64,000 nucleotides of DNA, from positions 61,700,639-61,764,638 of the forward strand of contig NC_089220.1 of the NCBI RefSeq assembly GCF_963924675.1. The letters are read 5' to 3'. The position numbers and the translations under genes were made by a program. How positions within the stretch are numbered: position 1 is the first letter of the stretch; the number at the start of each line of letters is the position of its first letter. Of the stretch, positions 47,540 through 59,748 are shown piece after piece. The notes beneath the pieces were generated by a model. The model made no database searches. It saw nothing but the letters and a program-made list of their open reading frames with translations, and was not told where the DNA came from. The DNA comes from Phocoena phocoena (taxonomy: Eukaryota; Chordata; Mammalia; Artiodactyla; Phocoenidae).

Positions 47540-47995
47540 TCCCATGTCTTCTTGTTCTTTTTCTTAGAATAACAAAATCTGAGGATTGGAGTAAACCAAG
47601 CTTAAGGTCCCTCAAATCCTTCCATTGCTGTGTACGTCCATTTCTGGCATCCATGATGAGTGGCCATCCAGACCGCTTGACCGCATACCAAAAGGAACTC
47701 ACACTTTTCAAGAGAGTCCATTCTATCTTCAAATAGTTCAGATTATTAGAAGTACTTCCTCGTATTAAGCTCCCACTGAGCCAAAAATGTGTCTTTCCTT
47801 GTTGCTTGAACCTGTTGGTCCTAGTTCTACCACCTGGAAACAAACAGGAAAGTCTAATCTCTTTCCTACGTGCTCATTTTTCAAAAGATCCATCATGTTC
47901 CTCATGTTTGTCCCTAAGCTCTTTCTTCTCCAGGCTGAGCAACTGTTCGTCCTATATCTGTTCTCCATTGTATGGGATTTCAAGTACCTCTATTA
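47540..47995. mobile_element. Ancient mammal-wide repeat, class unresolved
   Basis: 'gaacctgttggtcctagttc', 'taccacctggaaacaaacag', 'gaaagtctaatctctttcct', 'gatccatcatgttcctcatg' and 'tttcttctccaggctgagca' follow a conserved order I recall from old interspersed repeats. I could not fix the family or strand. Open frames here are short. Confidence 0.4.
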
Positions 47996-48510
47996 ATCAG
48001 GACACTCTGTCCTAAAAGCTTTACTTACTTAAATGTTCTTCTTTGTTTCCCCCCTATACCCAGACATACTCTTCCAGATGTGAAAAAATCAGCCCAAGAA
48101 AAACAGAACTAATAATGTCTTTTATTATAAATATAGAACTTCTATTCAGGAAAATCACATTTATCTTTTAGGAAGACCAAACCTATGCTTCGTCACTCTC
48201 ATGCTGAAAATTATATAATAATTAATTTATAATGAAATTTAAATGACAAAGAGTATTTAAGTTTTACAAGTGAATTTCAGGCATCAGTAGTTGGAATGGA
48301 AAGGAGGTGGGGGGAATTCATGAATTCCCATAGTTCTTCAAAGCAGATTCTGCTTTACTTCCTATATACAAATGCTAGTACTATTCATTAGGTCGAAAAT
48401 AGTGGACAAAATAAGACCACATCAGGGGATCATTTGATTCCTTTCTTCCTCTTCATAAAATCCATAATCTTAACAAATATTTGTGTCCTGGTTACATACA
48501 CATGCGTGCA
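47996..48510. other. Single-copy, AT-rich non-coding DNA
   Basis: Nothing recognised. Confidence 0.35.
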
Positions 48511-48650
48511 CACCCACATGCCGCGGAGCGGCTGGGCCCTTGAGCCATGGCCGCCGAGCCTGCGCGTCCGGAGCCTGTGCTCCGCAACGGGAGAGGCCAC
48601 AGCTGTGGGAGGCCCGCGTGCTGCAAAAAAAAAAAAAAAAAAAAAAAAAG
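48511..48650 (+). mobile_element. 5'-truncated CHR-type SINE
   Basis: It lacks the tRNA-like head: the match begins at 'cccacatgccgcggagcgg' and runs to a 25-base A tail. The internal promoter is missing and no target duplication was found. Confidence 0.93.
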
Positions 48651-50463
48651 AGGTCACCATGTTGGATTCGGTGGCACAGTGGGTTAATCTGAATAAATTC
48701 TTAACGTTATTGTTCCAGAAGCTCAGCCAGAAGCAGAACCCAAATAAGGGAGCTGGAGTGAAGTTTGATGGGTCAATCAGAGAAGTTCCAGCTTTCTCTA
48801 GGATATTAAATGTATATCCTAAAATAGGAACACGTTGAGTCCTGCCTTTATCTGTAGCCACTTATGGGTTCACCAGGGAAACTGATTATCCCAGAAAATG
48901 ATGCAGAATATTCTCTTCTGTTGAAATATTTTCAGGTTTAAATGAGGGTATAGCATATATATATGTAAAGATTCCAGGACAGACAAATATAAAATTTTGA
49001 ATCTTAAATTTTAGCGAGAAGTAAGTGGTGACTTTTTATAAAACTTATCATAAGCATATGGCACTCATTCTTTTCTTTCCTAAAAATGTCTGAATATGTA
49101 ACCATGAGTCCCTCAGTATTGGCAACAATAGCTGTCCCATGCCCTGTGAGATTGCATATCAGCAGGGGAGTTTGACATTTCTTCTGTCAGCAGCGTATGT
49201 CCCTGTAATTAGCCCTCCCTGACCTCCTTGCATCTCCACTAAGGAAGTTAAAAAAATTATGACTAATTCAGGACAGAGCTGGGAGCCCTAGTTCCACAGC
49301 CATAGAGTTTGTTAGTTCCCCTGTGTTAGTAAACCTAAAGTTGAGGTTTTCATCTCCTGGTTAGCCTCAGAAGTTTCAGTCTAGTGGGCTTAGGTATAGC
49401 ACTAACCTCATTTGGTGACCACAGGGAGGAGATGCAAGACGGTAGACAGCTTGAGGCTACTACCAACCACACAACTGGAAAAATAAATTCAAGATTCCTT
49501 AGATTAAGGAGGGCTGACTTTAGCTTTAAGGTACAACTCATGATTATGTTTAGCAACTTACCTAAGGGGTTCCAGTCTCAGTATCATTTATTCCTCTTCT
49601 GAATGTCATAGTAGATATCATAATCTCTTCACTTTAGAATTAAAACAAAGGAAGATTTCATGACTGATGTGCTACATTGAATAATTGGAAATACTTTAAG
49701 ATTAGTTGCTTTATCCATAAACAACAGCACAATCACCTGTTTCCTAATTCCCTTACTTATATAAATCTTTTTATTTCTCCAATAGGTTGTTCGGTTTTTA
49801 CAAGGGAATTCTGCCACCCATCTTGGCTGAAACACCAAAAAGAGCAGTGAAGGTAAACATTGTATGCCTTCCCACCAACTGAAAATAGACTGTAGTAAGA
49901 GCTTCAGCATCAACACATCCCACCATAAACTATGGGACATTAATGGAAATTAAACATAAAATACTAAAACTTCTAAAATTTTAAAAAATCTTAAATTTTT
50001 TAAATTGTAACAATTTTTATCATAATTAGACTTGGTCAGTCTCTCAAATATTGCTATGTTGATTTGTGGATTATTTTTTTCCAGGTAAAGGCATTCCCTT
50101 CTAATGGGGAAATTATACAAAAAGCACAGTGGTGAATGAAATTCATGTAATCAAACCACAGCAGCCACAAAAGAGCTTGAACTTTTTCTCAAGGCAATTC
50201 ATAACTTTGCCTTTGGAGCAATAATTATTAAAGAAAGAGAGAGGGAGAGGAGAGGAGAGAGGCGAGGTAGAAAAGCCTTTCTCCTTAAATCATTCTCATT
50301 TCATGAACAGAGCACACTAAGACATTATATTTCTTTGTGTATGATTCTCATATAGCACATTTATTTGGTGTGCTAACTTCATTTTTCCCCCTGGTCTCCT
50401 CTGTTAAAATTCTCTATTCTGGTTTTTACAAAATCATTACTTCCACTACACTCATTTCCATTC
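48651..50463. other. Single-copy non-coding DNA
   Basis: No repeats except a ga-rich run at 50230-50266 (gagagggagaggagagg). The minus-strand open frame at 49629-49940 (103 codons) has no domain. Confidence 0.4.
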
Positions 50464-50652
50464 TTTTTTTTTTTTAACGTCTTTATTGGAGTATAATTGC
50501 TTTACAATGGTGTGTTAGTTTCTGCTGTATAACAAAGTGATTCAGCAATATGTACACATATTATCTCCTCCCTCTTGTGTCTCCCTCCCACCCTCCCCAT
50601 CCCACCCCTCTAGGTGGTCACCGAGCTGATCTCCCTGTGCTATGCGGCTGCT
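50464..50652 (-). mobile_element. 5'-truncated L1 3' UTR
   Basis: Reversed A tail, then 'cgtctttattggagtataat', 'tgctttacaatggtgtgtta', 'tctgctgtataacaaagtga' and 'tgatctccctgtgctatgcg'. This is the reverse of the 3' UTR at 59850-60070 of the full-length L1 in this window, so it is the same or a sister family. No clear duplication was found. Confidence 0.9.
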
Positions 50653-51232
50653 GCATAATCTTATAACTATGGACATTTATGTACTACCTGCTGGTTCCGT
50701 ATCTGGATAAGAACATGGAGATCTAGCAGGACCTCTGGGGAGAAAGAACTAAATCTGATCGCGCTTTTATAAGTTCTTTCAGACAAAAGTCCTGATCCCA
50801 GTGGCTCTGACTGGCGTTGCCCCTCCCCCCACACCACTGACATCACCAAATATGGCTTTGTCTTTCCATAATAAGGATAACATAAACTTAGACTGAAAGA
50901 CTTCCTTTCCAGCTAATGACATAAAGTTTTTTTCACATACATTACTCAATTTGTGTTCCCAACATTCCTGAAAGGTAAGAAAAACAGCTTATATACTTAT
51001 ATCAGTTAATTAAGAGGGTGACTGAGTTAAAAATTATGATAAAAAAAAACCCAACATATATACACAGACACCAGACTTTTACATCCTGTGAAAATGGTGA
51101 TTTAATAGGATTTAATTCAGGTCTAGGATTCAGAAAGCAAAGCTTTAAAACATGCTTTCTCTGTAAATTCATCCTCTTCGTTGCCATAGTTTTTGTGATT
51201 TTATATTATTACTTCAATACAAATTTCATTAT
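50653..51232. other. Single-copy non-coding DNA
   Basis: Nothing recognised. Confidence 0.35.
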
Positions 51233-51275
51233 AAGGATCTGAATCAAAAAAAAAAAAAAGAAAAGGATCTGAATC
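51233..51275 (+). mobile_element. Poly(A)-only retro-insertion with 13-bp target duplication
   Basis: aaggatctgaatc stands at 51233-51245 and again at 51263-51275, separated only by a 17-base A-rich run with one g. This is the form left when L1-driven reverse transcription stops within the poly(A) tail. A slippage-type duplication is a possible alternative. Confidence 0.6.
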
Positions 51276-52394
51276 GCAATAGCGAATCTGGAAAAAGTTC
51301 ACCAAAGTACACAAGAGGGCTGAGTTGAATTATGAAATGGCTTCACTTGATAAAAGATTGCCCAAGTAAACAAACAGAGCATAGTTCCTGTTCAAAAGGA
51401 AAGTCACTTTGTCTCCATGGAATAATATATTCATTTGTTCAGAGTTTTACGTGTATAAATAAAGTAAACTATAATTAGTTTTTCATGGAATACTTTTCCT
51501 TAATACTGTATGTTGGATACAATTTAAACTTTAAGAGGATTAAGGTTTATCAATGTTGAACAGTCTTTTATGGAAGAAAAAAAAAACTTGAGCTTTACAA
51601 AACTGAATTAGTCTCTACTTAAAAAAAGCAATGCTCCCTGCCAGAACAATGGTTAACAGATGAACTTCTGGGCAACTGGATATGGTGTATGTGTCCCAGA
51701 CATGTTGTTTCAAGTAGATTTTACCTTAAAATTATTGAGACATATGGTAAGTACGTTGGCTTTTTAAGTATAACTTCGAGTTTAGTGTGTCTTTGCCAGA
51801 TGGATAGCACTAGTTTTTCAGCACAATTTATGAAAACACTCATTTTATAGATACTTTATCTTAGTATTTGTGAGGAAAATGATCATCTGATTGCAACAGT
51901 TTCATACATCAAAAACTGCTTCATTGGATGTCATCAAAGTTTACTTTGAAAAAATATTCAGAGACCATAGATATACACACACACATACATACATATATAT
52001 GCTCCCTGAATATTATGTGTGTGTGTGTATATAAACAGACAATGTCTAGAAACAGATAATGTTGTTTTTTTCTGTACTTTATTCTTTGAAATGAGATTCA
52101 TCATTAAAATAATAAGATTCATTTATGCTAAATAAATGAAACTTCCCCTTTCACAAATGAAGACAGAATTAGTATTGTAGTTAGCAAAAAGAAATGAAGA
52201 CCTCAGAAAGAGACCAGCTGTTTACTCAGGGATGGCAGGAACAATGTGCCACGTTCCAGGATCTAGTCTTGAGCTTCACAGGTCCAGAAACACCATTATT
52301 CCATGGTCAGATTCTCAAGGACTGCTTAATGCTAACCAAACTCATGAAAGATTATATTGATATACTGTGAAGTCTATTTGTTCACCACTGTATT
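51276..52394. other. Single-copy, AT-rich non-coding DNA
   Basis: Nothing recognised except the inverted repeat at 51971-52032. Confidence 0.35.
51971..52032. repeat. CA/TG inverted repeat (possible hairpin)
   Basis: The left arm atatacacacacacata at 51971-51987 and the right arm tatgtgtgtgtgtgtatat at 52014-52032 are reverse complements, differing by one ca unit, with a 26-base AT-rich loop. Confidence 0.85.
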
Positions 52395-52905
52395 TCCAGC
52401 CAAGATGAAGTCACAGGGACCAGATTTTCTCTCCTGCCTGAAACAGCAAGAACAGAAAATGAACAACATATATGAAACCACAATTTTTAAGACATTGGAC
52501 ATAAGACAAGGAGGGAGAGTCATACCTGAGATGGAAAACAAATGAGATGAGCCCTATGGATTGCCCCAGGTCACTGGCTTGAGAGAGTTTCCAGGGACAC
52601 ACAGGAAAAATCCAGTTGACTCCCTCAACCAGTGGACTCCCTGGGTTGAGAAGGAGCTGAGAGGCCAGGGAGGGCAAGGCACCTAGAGCTCCCAGGCCAT
52701 AGCACCAGAGAAGGAGAGAGCTGCACAGAGAGAGACACCTAAGGTCTGCAGAGGGACGCCTCAAGTATTCAGCTGACCTGAGCACATATGAGGAAACAAG
52801 CAAGGCCTGGAAACAGCTGTCCGAAGGATTCAAGGGATCAGTGCTGGGCAGTCACGCGAGGCTGGGAACAGTGTCTGTTCCCAGCAGCCAAACTGGGAGG
52901 CCTCA
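52395..52905 (+). mobile_element. 5' end of an older L1 (left half)
   Basis: It starts near 'ccaagatgaagtcacaggg' and continues 'ttctctcctgcctgaaacag', 'acaacatatatgaaaccaca', 'cattggacataagacaagg' and 'tggaaaacaaatgag', the style of an old L1M 5' UTR. The caagatg at 52401 sits near +7, where L1 5' ends usually carry a YY1-like site. The right half resumes at 60114 after the younger L1. Confidence 0.55.
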
Positions 52906-52918
52906 AAATGCACAGGGT

Positions 52919-54939
52919 GGAAGAGACCTTCAAGATGGCAGAAGAGTAAGACATGGAGTTGACCTTCCTCCCCACAAATACATCAGAAATACATCTACAC
53001 ATGGAACAACTCCCACAGAACACCTACTGAACGCTGGCAGAAGACCTCAGACTCCCAAAAGGCAAGAAACTCCCCCACGTACCTTGGTAGGGCAAAAGAA
53101 AAAAGAATAAACAGAGACAAAAGGATAGGGACGGGACCTGCACCAGTGGGAGGGAGCTGTGAAGGAGGAAAGGTTTCCACACACTAGGAAACCCCTTCAC
53201 TGGCGGAGACGGGTAGTGGCGAGGGGGAAGCTTCGGAGCCACGGAGGAGATCGCAGCAACAGGGGTGCGGAGGGCAAAGCGGAGAGATTCCCACACAGAG
53301 GATTGGTGCAGACCAGCACTCACCAGCCCAAGAGGCTTGTTTGCTCAACCGCCAGGATGGGTGGGGGCTGGGAGCTGAGACTCGGGCTTCGGAGGTCGGA
53401 TCCCAGGGAGAGGACTGGGGTTGGCTGCATGAACACGTTGTGAAGGGGGCTAGGGCACCACAGCTAGCTGGGAGGGAGTCTGGGAAAAGTCTAGACTTGC
53501 CTAAGAGGCAAGAGACCATTGTTTCAGGGTGCGCAAGGAGAGGGGATTCAGAACACCGCCTAAACGAGCTCCAGAGATGGGCGCGTGCTGTGGCTATCAG
53601 CGCGGACCCCAGAGACGGGCATGAGATGCTACGGCTGCTGCTGCAGCCACCAAGAAGCCTGTGTACAAGCACAGGTCACTGTCCACACCTCCCCTCCCGG
53701 GAGCCTGTGTAGCCCGCCACTGCCAGGGTCCCGTGATCCAGGGACAACTTCCCCAGGAGAACACACGGCACGCCTCAGGCTGCTGCAACGTCATGCCAGC
53801 CTCTACCGCTGCAGGCTCGCCCCACATTCCATACCCCTCCCTCCCCCTAGCCTGAGTGACCAAATCCCCCTAATCAGCTGCTACTTAACCCCATCCTGTC
53901 TAGGCAGGAACAGACGCCCTCAGGCGACCTACACACAGAGGTGGGGCCAATGCAAAGCTGAACCCCAGGAGCTGTGCAAATAAAGGAGAGAAAGGGAAAT
54001 CTCTCCCAGCAGCCTCAGGAGCAGCAGATTAAATCTCCACAATCAACTTGATGTACCCTGAATCTGTGGAATACCTGAATAGACAACGAATCATCCCAAA
54101 ATTGAGGCAGTGGACTTTGGGAGCAATGATATATATGTTTTTTTCCTTTTTGTCTTTTTGTGAGTGTGTATGTGTATGCTTCATTGTGTGGTTTTGTCTG
54201 TATAGCTTTGCTTTTACCATTTGTCCTACAGTTCTGTCCGTGTTTTTTGTTTTTGTTTTTTTTACTAAGTTTTTAGTGCTTGTTATCATTGGTGGATTTG
54301 TTTTTGGTTTGCTTGCTCTCTTCTTTCTTTTTTTTTCTTTTTTTATTGCTTTTTAATTTTTTAATTTTTAATAATTATTTTTTATTTTAATAACTTTATT
54401 TTATTTTTTATTTCTTTCTTTCTTTTTTTCTCCGTTTTCTTCTGAGTCGTGTGGCTGACAGGGTCTTGGTGCTCCAGCCAGGTGTCAGGTCTGTGCCTCT
54501 GAGGTGGGGGAGCCGAGTTCAGGACATCGGTTCACCAGAGACCACCCGGCTCCACATAATATCAAACAGCGAAAGCTCTCCCAGAGATCTCCATCTCAGC
54601 GCTAAGACACAGCTCCACTCAATGACCAGCAAGCGACAGTGCAGGACACCATATGACAAACAACTAGCAACACAGGAACACAACCCCACCCATTAGCAGA
54701 GAGGCTGCCTAAAATAATAACAAGATCACAGGCATCCCAAAACACACCACTGGGCACAATCCTGCCCACCAGAAAGACAAGATCCAGCCTCATCCACCAG
54801 AACACAGGCACTAGTCCCCACCACCAGGAAGCCTACACAACCCACTGAACCAACCTTAGCCACTGGGGACAGACACCAAAAACAACGGGAACTACAAACC
54901 TGCAGAAAAGGAGACCCCAAACACAGTAAGATAAGCAAA
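52919..54939 (+). promoter_or_regulatory. L1 5' UTR (internal promoter region)
   Basis: About 2 kb before ORF1. A YY1-type site, caagatggc, stands at 52931-52939, that is +13 to +21, the same place as in human L1. A GC- and CpG-richer part spans about 53150-53850, followed by a T-rich tract at 54130-54440. The region is much longer than the roughly 0.9 kb human 5' UTR. It contains open readings on both strands, the longest antisense at 53184-53672 (162 codons), none with a recognised domain. Promoter activity is inferred from family knowledge. Confidence 0.75.
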
Positions 54940-55823
54940 ATGAGAAGACAGAGAGACACAGAGCAGATGAAGGAGCAAGGTAAAAACCCACCAGACCAAA
55001 CAAACGAAGAGGAAATAAGCAGTATACCTGAAAAAGAATTCAGAGTAATCATAGTAAAGATGATCCAAAATCTTGGAAATAGATGGAGAAAGTACAAGAA
55101 ACATTTACCAAGGACCTACAAGAACTAAAGAGCAAACAAACAGTGATGAACAACACAATAAATGAAATAAAAAATTCTCTAGAAGGAATCAATAGCAGAA
55201 TAACTGAGTCAGAAGAAGGGGTCAGTGACCTGGAAGATAAAATAGTGGAAATAATTACCACAGAGCAAAATAAAGAAAAAAGAATGAAAATAATTGAGGA
55301 CAGTCTCAGAGACTTCTGGGACAATATTAAATGCACCAACATTCGCATTATAGGTGTCCCAGAAGAATAAGAGAAAAAGAAAGGGACTGAGAAAATATTT
55401 GAAGAGATTATAGTTGAAAACTTCCCTAATATGGGAAAGGAAATAGTTAATCGAGTCCAGGGAGTGCAGAGAGTCCCGTACAGGCTAAATCCAAGGAGAA
55501 ACATGCCAATACACATATTAATCAAACTATCAAACATTAAATACAAAGGAAAAATATCAAAAGCAGCAAGGGAAAAGCAACAAATAATATACAAGGGAAT
55601 CCCCATAAGGTTAACAGCTGATCTTTCACCAGAAACTCTGCAAGCCAGAAGGGAGTGGCAGGACATGTTTAAAGTGATGAAAGGGAAAAACCTACAACCA
55701 AGATTACTCTACCCAGCAAGGATCTCATTCAGATTTGATGGAGAAATTAAAACCTTTACAGACAAGCAAAAGCTAAGAGAATTCAGCACCACCAAACCAG
55801 CTTTACAACAAATGCTAGAGTAA
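54940..55823 (+). pseudogene. L1 ORF1 (RNA-binding chaperone protein), broken
   Basis: ORF1p forms coiled-coil trimers that bind L1 RNA in the cytoplasm. Here the start is the atg at 54940. The first about 48 codons are in one frame, and a one-base loss near 55082 moves the rest to another. The coiled-coil region follows (about 55140-55300, heptad-like with 'INEIKNSLEGINSRI'), then the RRM-like part ending 'RIIGVPEE'. A stop at 55368-55370 interrupts, and the C-terminal domain continues in the same frame with 'RLTADLSPETLQARREW' and ends at 55823. Length without breaks would be near 294 codons, compared with 338 in human. Not functional as written. Confidence 0.9.
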
Positions 55824-55893
55824 CTTCTCTACGCAGGAAACACAAGAGAAGGAAAAGACCTACAATAAAAAAAAACCCAAAACAATTAAGAAA

Positions 55894-58800
55894 ATGGTAA
55901 TAGGAACGTGCATATTGATAATTACCTTAATTGTAAATGGATTAAATGCTCCAGCCAAAAGACATAGAGTGGCTAAATGGATAAAAAAACAAGAGCCGTA
56001 CATATGTTGTCTACAGACACCGACTTCAGACCTAGGGACACATACAGACTGAAAGTGAGGGGATGGAAAAAGATATTCCATGCAAATGGAAATCAAAAGA
56101 AAGCTGGAGTAGCAATTCTCATATAAGACAAAATAGACTTTAAAATAAAGACTATTACAACAGACAAAGAAGGACACTACATAATGATCAAGGTATCAAT
56201 CCAAGAAGAAGATATAACAATTGTAAATATTTATACACCCAACATAGGAACACCTCAATATATAAGGCAAATGCTAACAGCCATAAAAGGGGAAATTGAC
56301 ATTAACACAATCATAGTAGGGGACTTTAACACCCCACTTTCACCAATGGACAGATCATCCAAAATGAAAATAAATAAGGAAACACAAGCTTTAAATGATA
56401 CATTAACAAGATGCACTTAATTGATATATATAAGACATTCCATCCAAAAACAACAGAATACACTTTCTTCTCAAGTGCTCATGGAACATTCTCCATGATA
56501 GATCATATCTTTGGTCATAAATTAAGCCTTGGTAAATTTCAGAAAATTGAAATTGTATCAAGTATCTTTTCTGACCACAATGCTATGAGACTAGATAGCA
56601 ATTACAGGAAAAAAAATCTGTAAAAAATAAAAACACATTTAGGCTAAACAATACACTACTTTATAACCAAGAAATCACTGAAGAAATCAAAGAGGAAATC
56701 AAAAAATACCTAGAAACAAATGACAATAAAACACGACAACCCAAAACCTATAGGATGCAGCAAAAGCAGTTCTAAGAGGGAAGTTTATAGTAATACAATC
56801 CTACCTCAAGAGACATCTCAGATAAACAACCTAACCTTACACCTAAAGCAATTAAAGAAAGAAGAACAAAACCCCCAAAGTCAGCAGAAGGAAAGAAATC
56901 ATAAATATCAGATCAGAAATAAATGAAAAAGAAATGAAGGAAACAATAGCAAAGATCAGTAAAACTAAAAGCTGGCTTTTTGAGAAAATAATCAAAATTG
57001 ATAAACCATTAGCCAGACTCATCAAGAAAAAAACGGAGAAGACTCAAATCAGTAGAATTAGAAACGAAAAAGGAGAAATAACAACTGACACTGCAGAAAT
57101 ACAAAGGATCATGAGAGATTACTACAAGCAACTATATGCCAGTAAAATGGACAACCTGGAAGAAATGGACACATTCTTAGAAAAGCACAACATTCTGAGA
57201 CTGAAGCAGGAAGAAATAGAAAATATAAACAGACCAATCACAAGCACTGAAATTGAAACTGTGATTTAAAAATCTTCCAACAAACAGAAGCCCAGGACCA
57301 CATGGCTTCACAGGCGAATTCTATCAAACATTCAGAGAAGATCTAACACCTATCCTTCTCAAACTCTTCCAAAATATAGCAGAGGGAGGAACACTCCCAA
57401 ACTCATTCTACGAGGCCACCGTCACCCTGATACCAAAACCAGACGAAGATGTCACAAAGAAAGAAAACTACAGGCCAATATCACCGATGAACATAGATGC
57501 GAAAATCCTCAACAAAATACTAGCAAACAGAATCCAACAGCACATTAGAAGGATCACATAACCATGATCAAGTTGGGTTTATCCCAGGAATGCAAGGATT
57601 CTTCAATATATGCAAATCAAGCAATGTGATAAACCATATTAACAACTTAAAGGATTAAAAACCATATGATCATCTCAATAGATGCAGAGAAAGCTTTTGA
57701 CAAAATTCAACACCCATTTATGATAAAAACCCTCCAGAAAGTAGGCATAGAGGGAACTTACCTCAACAAAATAAAGGCCATATATGACAAAGCCACAGCC
57801 AACATCATTCTCAGTGGTGAAAAACTGAAACCATTTCCACTAAGGTCAGGAACAAGACAAGGTTGCCCACTCTCACCATTATTATTCAACGTAGTTTTGG
57901 AAGTTTTAGCCACAGCAATCAGAGTAGAAAAAGAAATATAAGGAATCCTAATTGGAAAAGAAGAAGTAAAGCTGTCACTGTTTGCAGATGACATGATACT
58001 ATACATAGCGAATCCTAAAGATGCTGCCAGAATATTTGTAGAGCTAATCAATGAATTTGGTAATGTAGCAGGATACAAAATTAATGCACAGAGATCTCTT
58101 GCATTCCTATACACTAATGATGAAAAATTTGAAAGAGAAATTAAGGAAACACTCCCATTCACCATTGCAAGAAAAAGAATAAAATATATGGGAATAAACC
58201 TACCTAAGGAGACAAAAGACCTGCATGCAGAAAACTATGACACTGATGAAAGAAATTAAAGATGATACAAACAGATGGAGAGATATACCATGTTCTTGGA
58301 TTGGAAGAATCAACATTGTGCAAATGACTGTACAATCCAAGGCAATCTACAGATTCAATGCAATCCCTATCAAACTACCAATGGCATTTTTCACAGAACT
58401 AGAACAAAAAATTTCACAATTTGTATGGAAACACATAAGATCCCGAATAGCCAAAGCAACCTTGAGAAAGAAAAATGGAGCTGGAGGAATCAGGCTCCCT
58501 AACTTCAGACTACACTACAAAGCTTCAGTAATCAAGACAATATGGTACTGGCAGAAAAACAGAAATATATATCAATGGAACAGGATAGAAAGCCCAGAGA
58601 TAAACCCACACACATATGGTCACCTTATTTTTTATAAAGGAGGCAAGAATATACAATAGAGAAAAGACAGCCTCTTCAATAAGTGATGCTGCGAAAACTG
58701 GACAGCTACATGTAAAAGAATGAAATTAGAACACTCCCTAACACCATAAACAAAAATAAACTCAAAATGGATTAAAGACCTACATATAAGGCTAGACACT

Positions 58801-59748
58801 ATAAAACTCTTAGAGGAAAACATAGGCAGAATTCTCTGTGACGTAAATCACAGCAAGATCCTTTTTGACCCACCACCTATGGAAATGGAAATAAAAACAA
58901 AAATAAACAAATGGGACCTAATGAAACTTAAAAGCTTTTGCACAGCAAAGGAAACCATAAACAAGATGAAAAGACATCCCTCAGAATGGGAGAGAATATT
59001 TACAAATGAAGCAACTGACAAAGGATTAATCTCCAAAATTTACAAGCAGCTCATGCACCTCAATATCAAAAATACAAACAACCCAATCCAAAAATGGGCA
59101 GAAGACCTAAATACACATTTCTCCAAAGAAGATATACAGACTGCCAACAAACACATGAAAGAATGCTCAACATCACTTATCATTAGAGAAATGCAAATCA
59201 AAACTACAATGAGGTATCACCTCACACCAGTCAGAATGGCCATCATGAAAATATCTACAAACAATAAATACTGGAGAGGGTGTAAAGAAAAGGGAACCCT
59301 CTTGCACTCTTGGTGGGAATGTGAATTGATAAAGCCATTATGGAGAACAGTATGGAGGATCCTTAAAAAACTAAAAATAGGACTACCGTATGACCCAACA
59401 ATCCCACTACTGGGCATATACCCTGAGAAAACCATAATTCAAAAAGAGTCATGTACCACAATGTTCATTGCAGCTCTATTTACAATAGCCAGGACATGGA
59501 AGCAACCTAAGTGTCCATCAACAGATGAATGGATAATGAAGATGTGGCACATAAATACAATGGAATATTACTCAGCCATAAAAGGAGACGAAATTGAGTT
59601 ATTTCTAGTGAGATGGATGGATCTAGAGTCTGTCATACAGAGTGAAGTAAGTCAGAAAGAGAAAAACAAATACCGTATGCTAATACATATATATGGAATC
59701 TCAAAGAAAAAAAAGGTTATGAAGAATCTAGGGGCAGGACAGGGATAA
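55894..59748 (+). pseudogene. L1 ORF2 (endonuclease-reverse transcriptase), multiply broken
   Basis: ORF2p nicks target DNA and reverse-transcribes L1 RNA. The atg at 55894 opens 52 codons ('NGLNAPAKRHRVAKWI') that stop at 56050. A one-base loss near 56014-56020 falls on the QETH motif carrying the catalytic glutamate. Further breaks are a stop at 56124 and a frame change near 56405. Other endonuclease residues survive: GDFN (Asp codon 56322-56324) and SDH (56573-56578). The RT domain shows 'AFDKIQHPF', '[12 protein letters not shown]' and FADD at 57981-57992, with a stop at 57939 between the last two. The C-terminal 289-codon frame (58879-59748) is intact. Clearly a dead copy. Confidence 0.93.

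Noticed and set aside
55049..55666. 205-codon open frame on the minus strand
   Set aside because: It is the reverse strand of L1 ORF1. Hydrophobic readings opposite an A-rich coding strand are common and carry no family signature.
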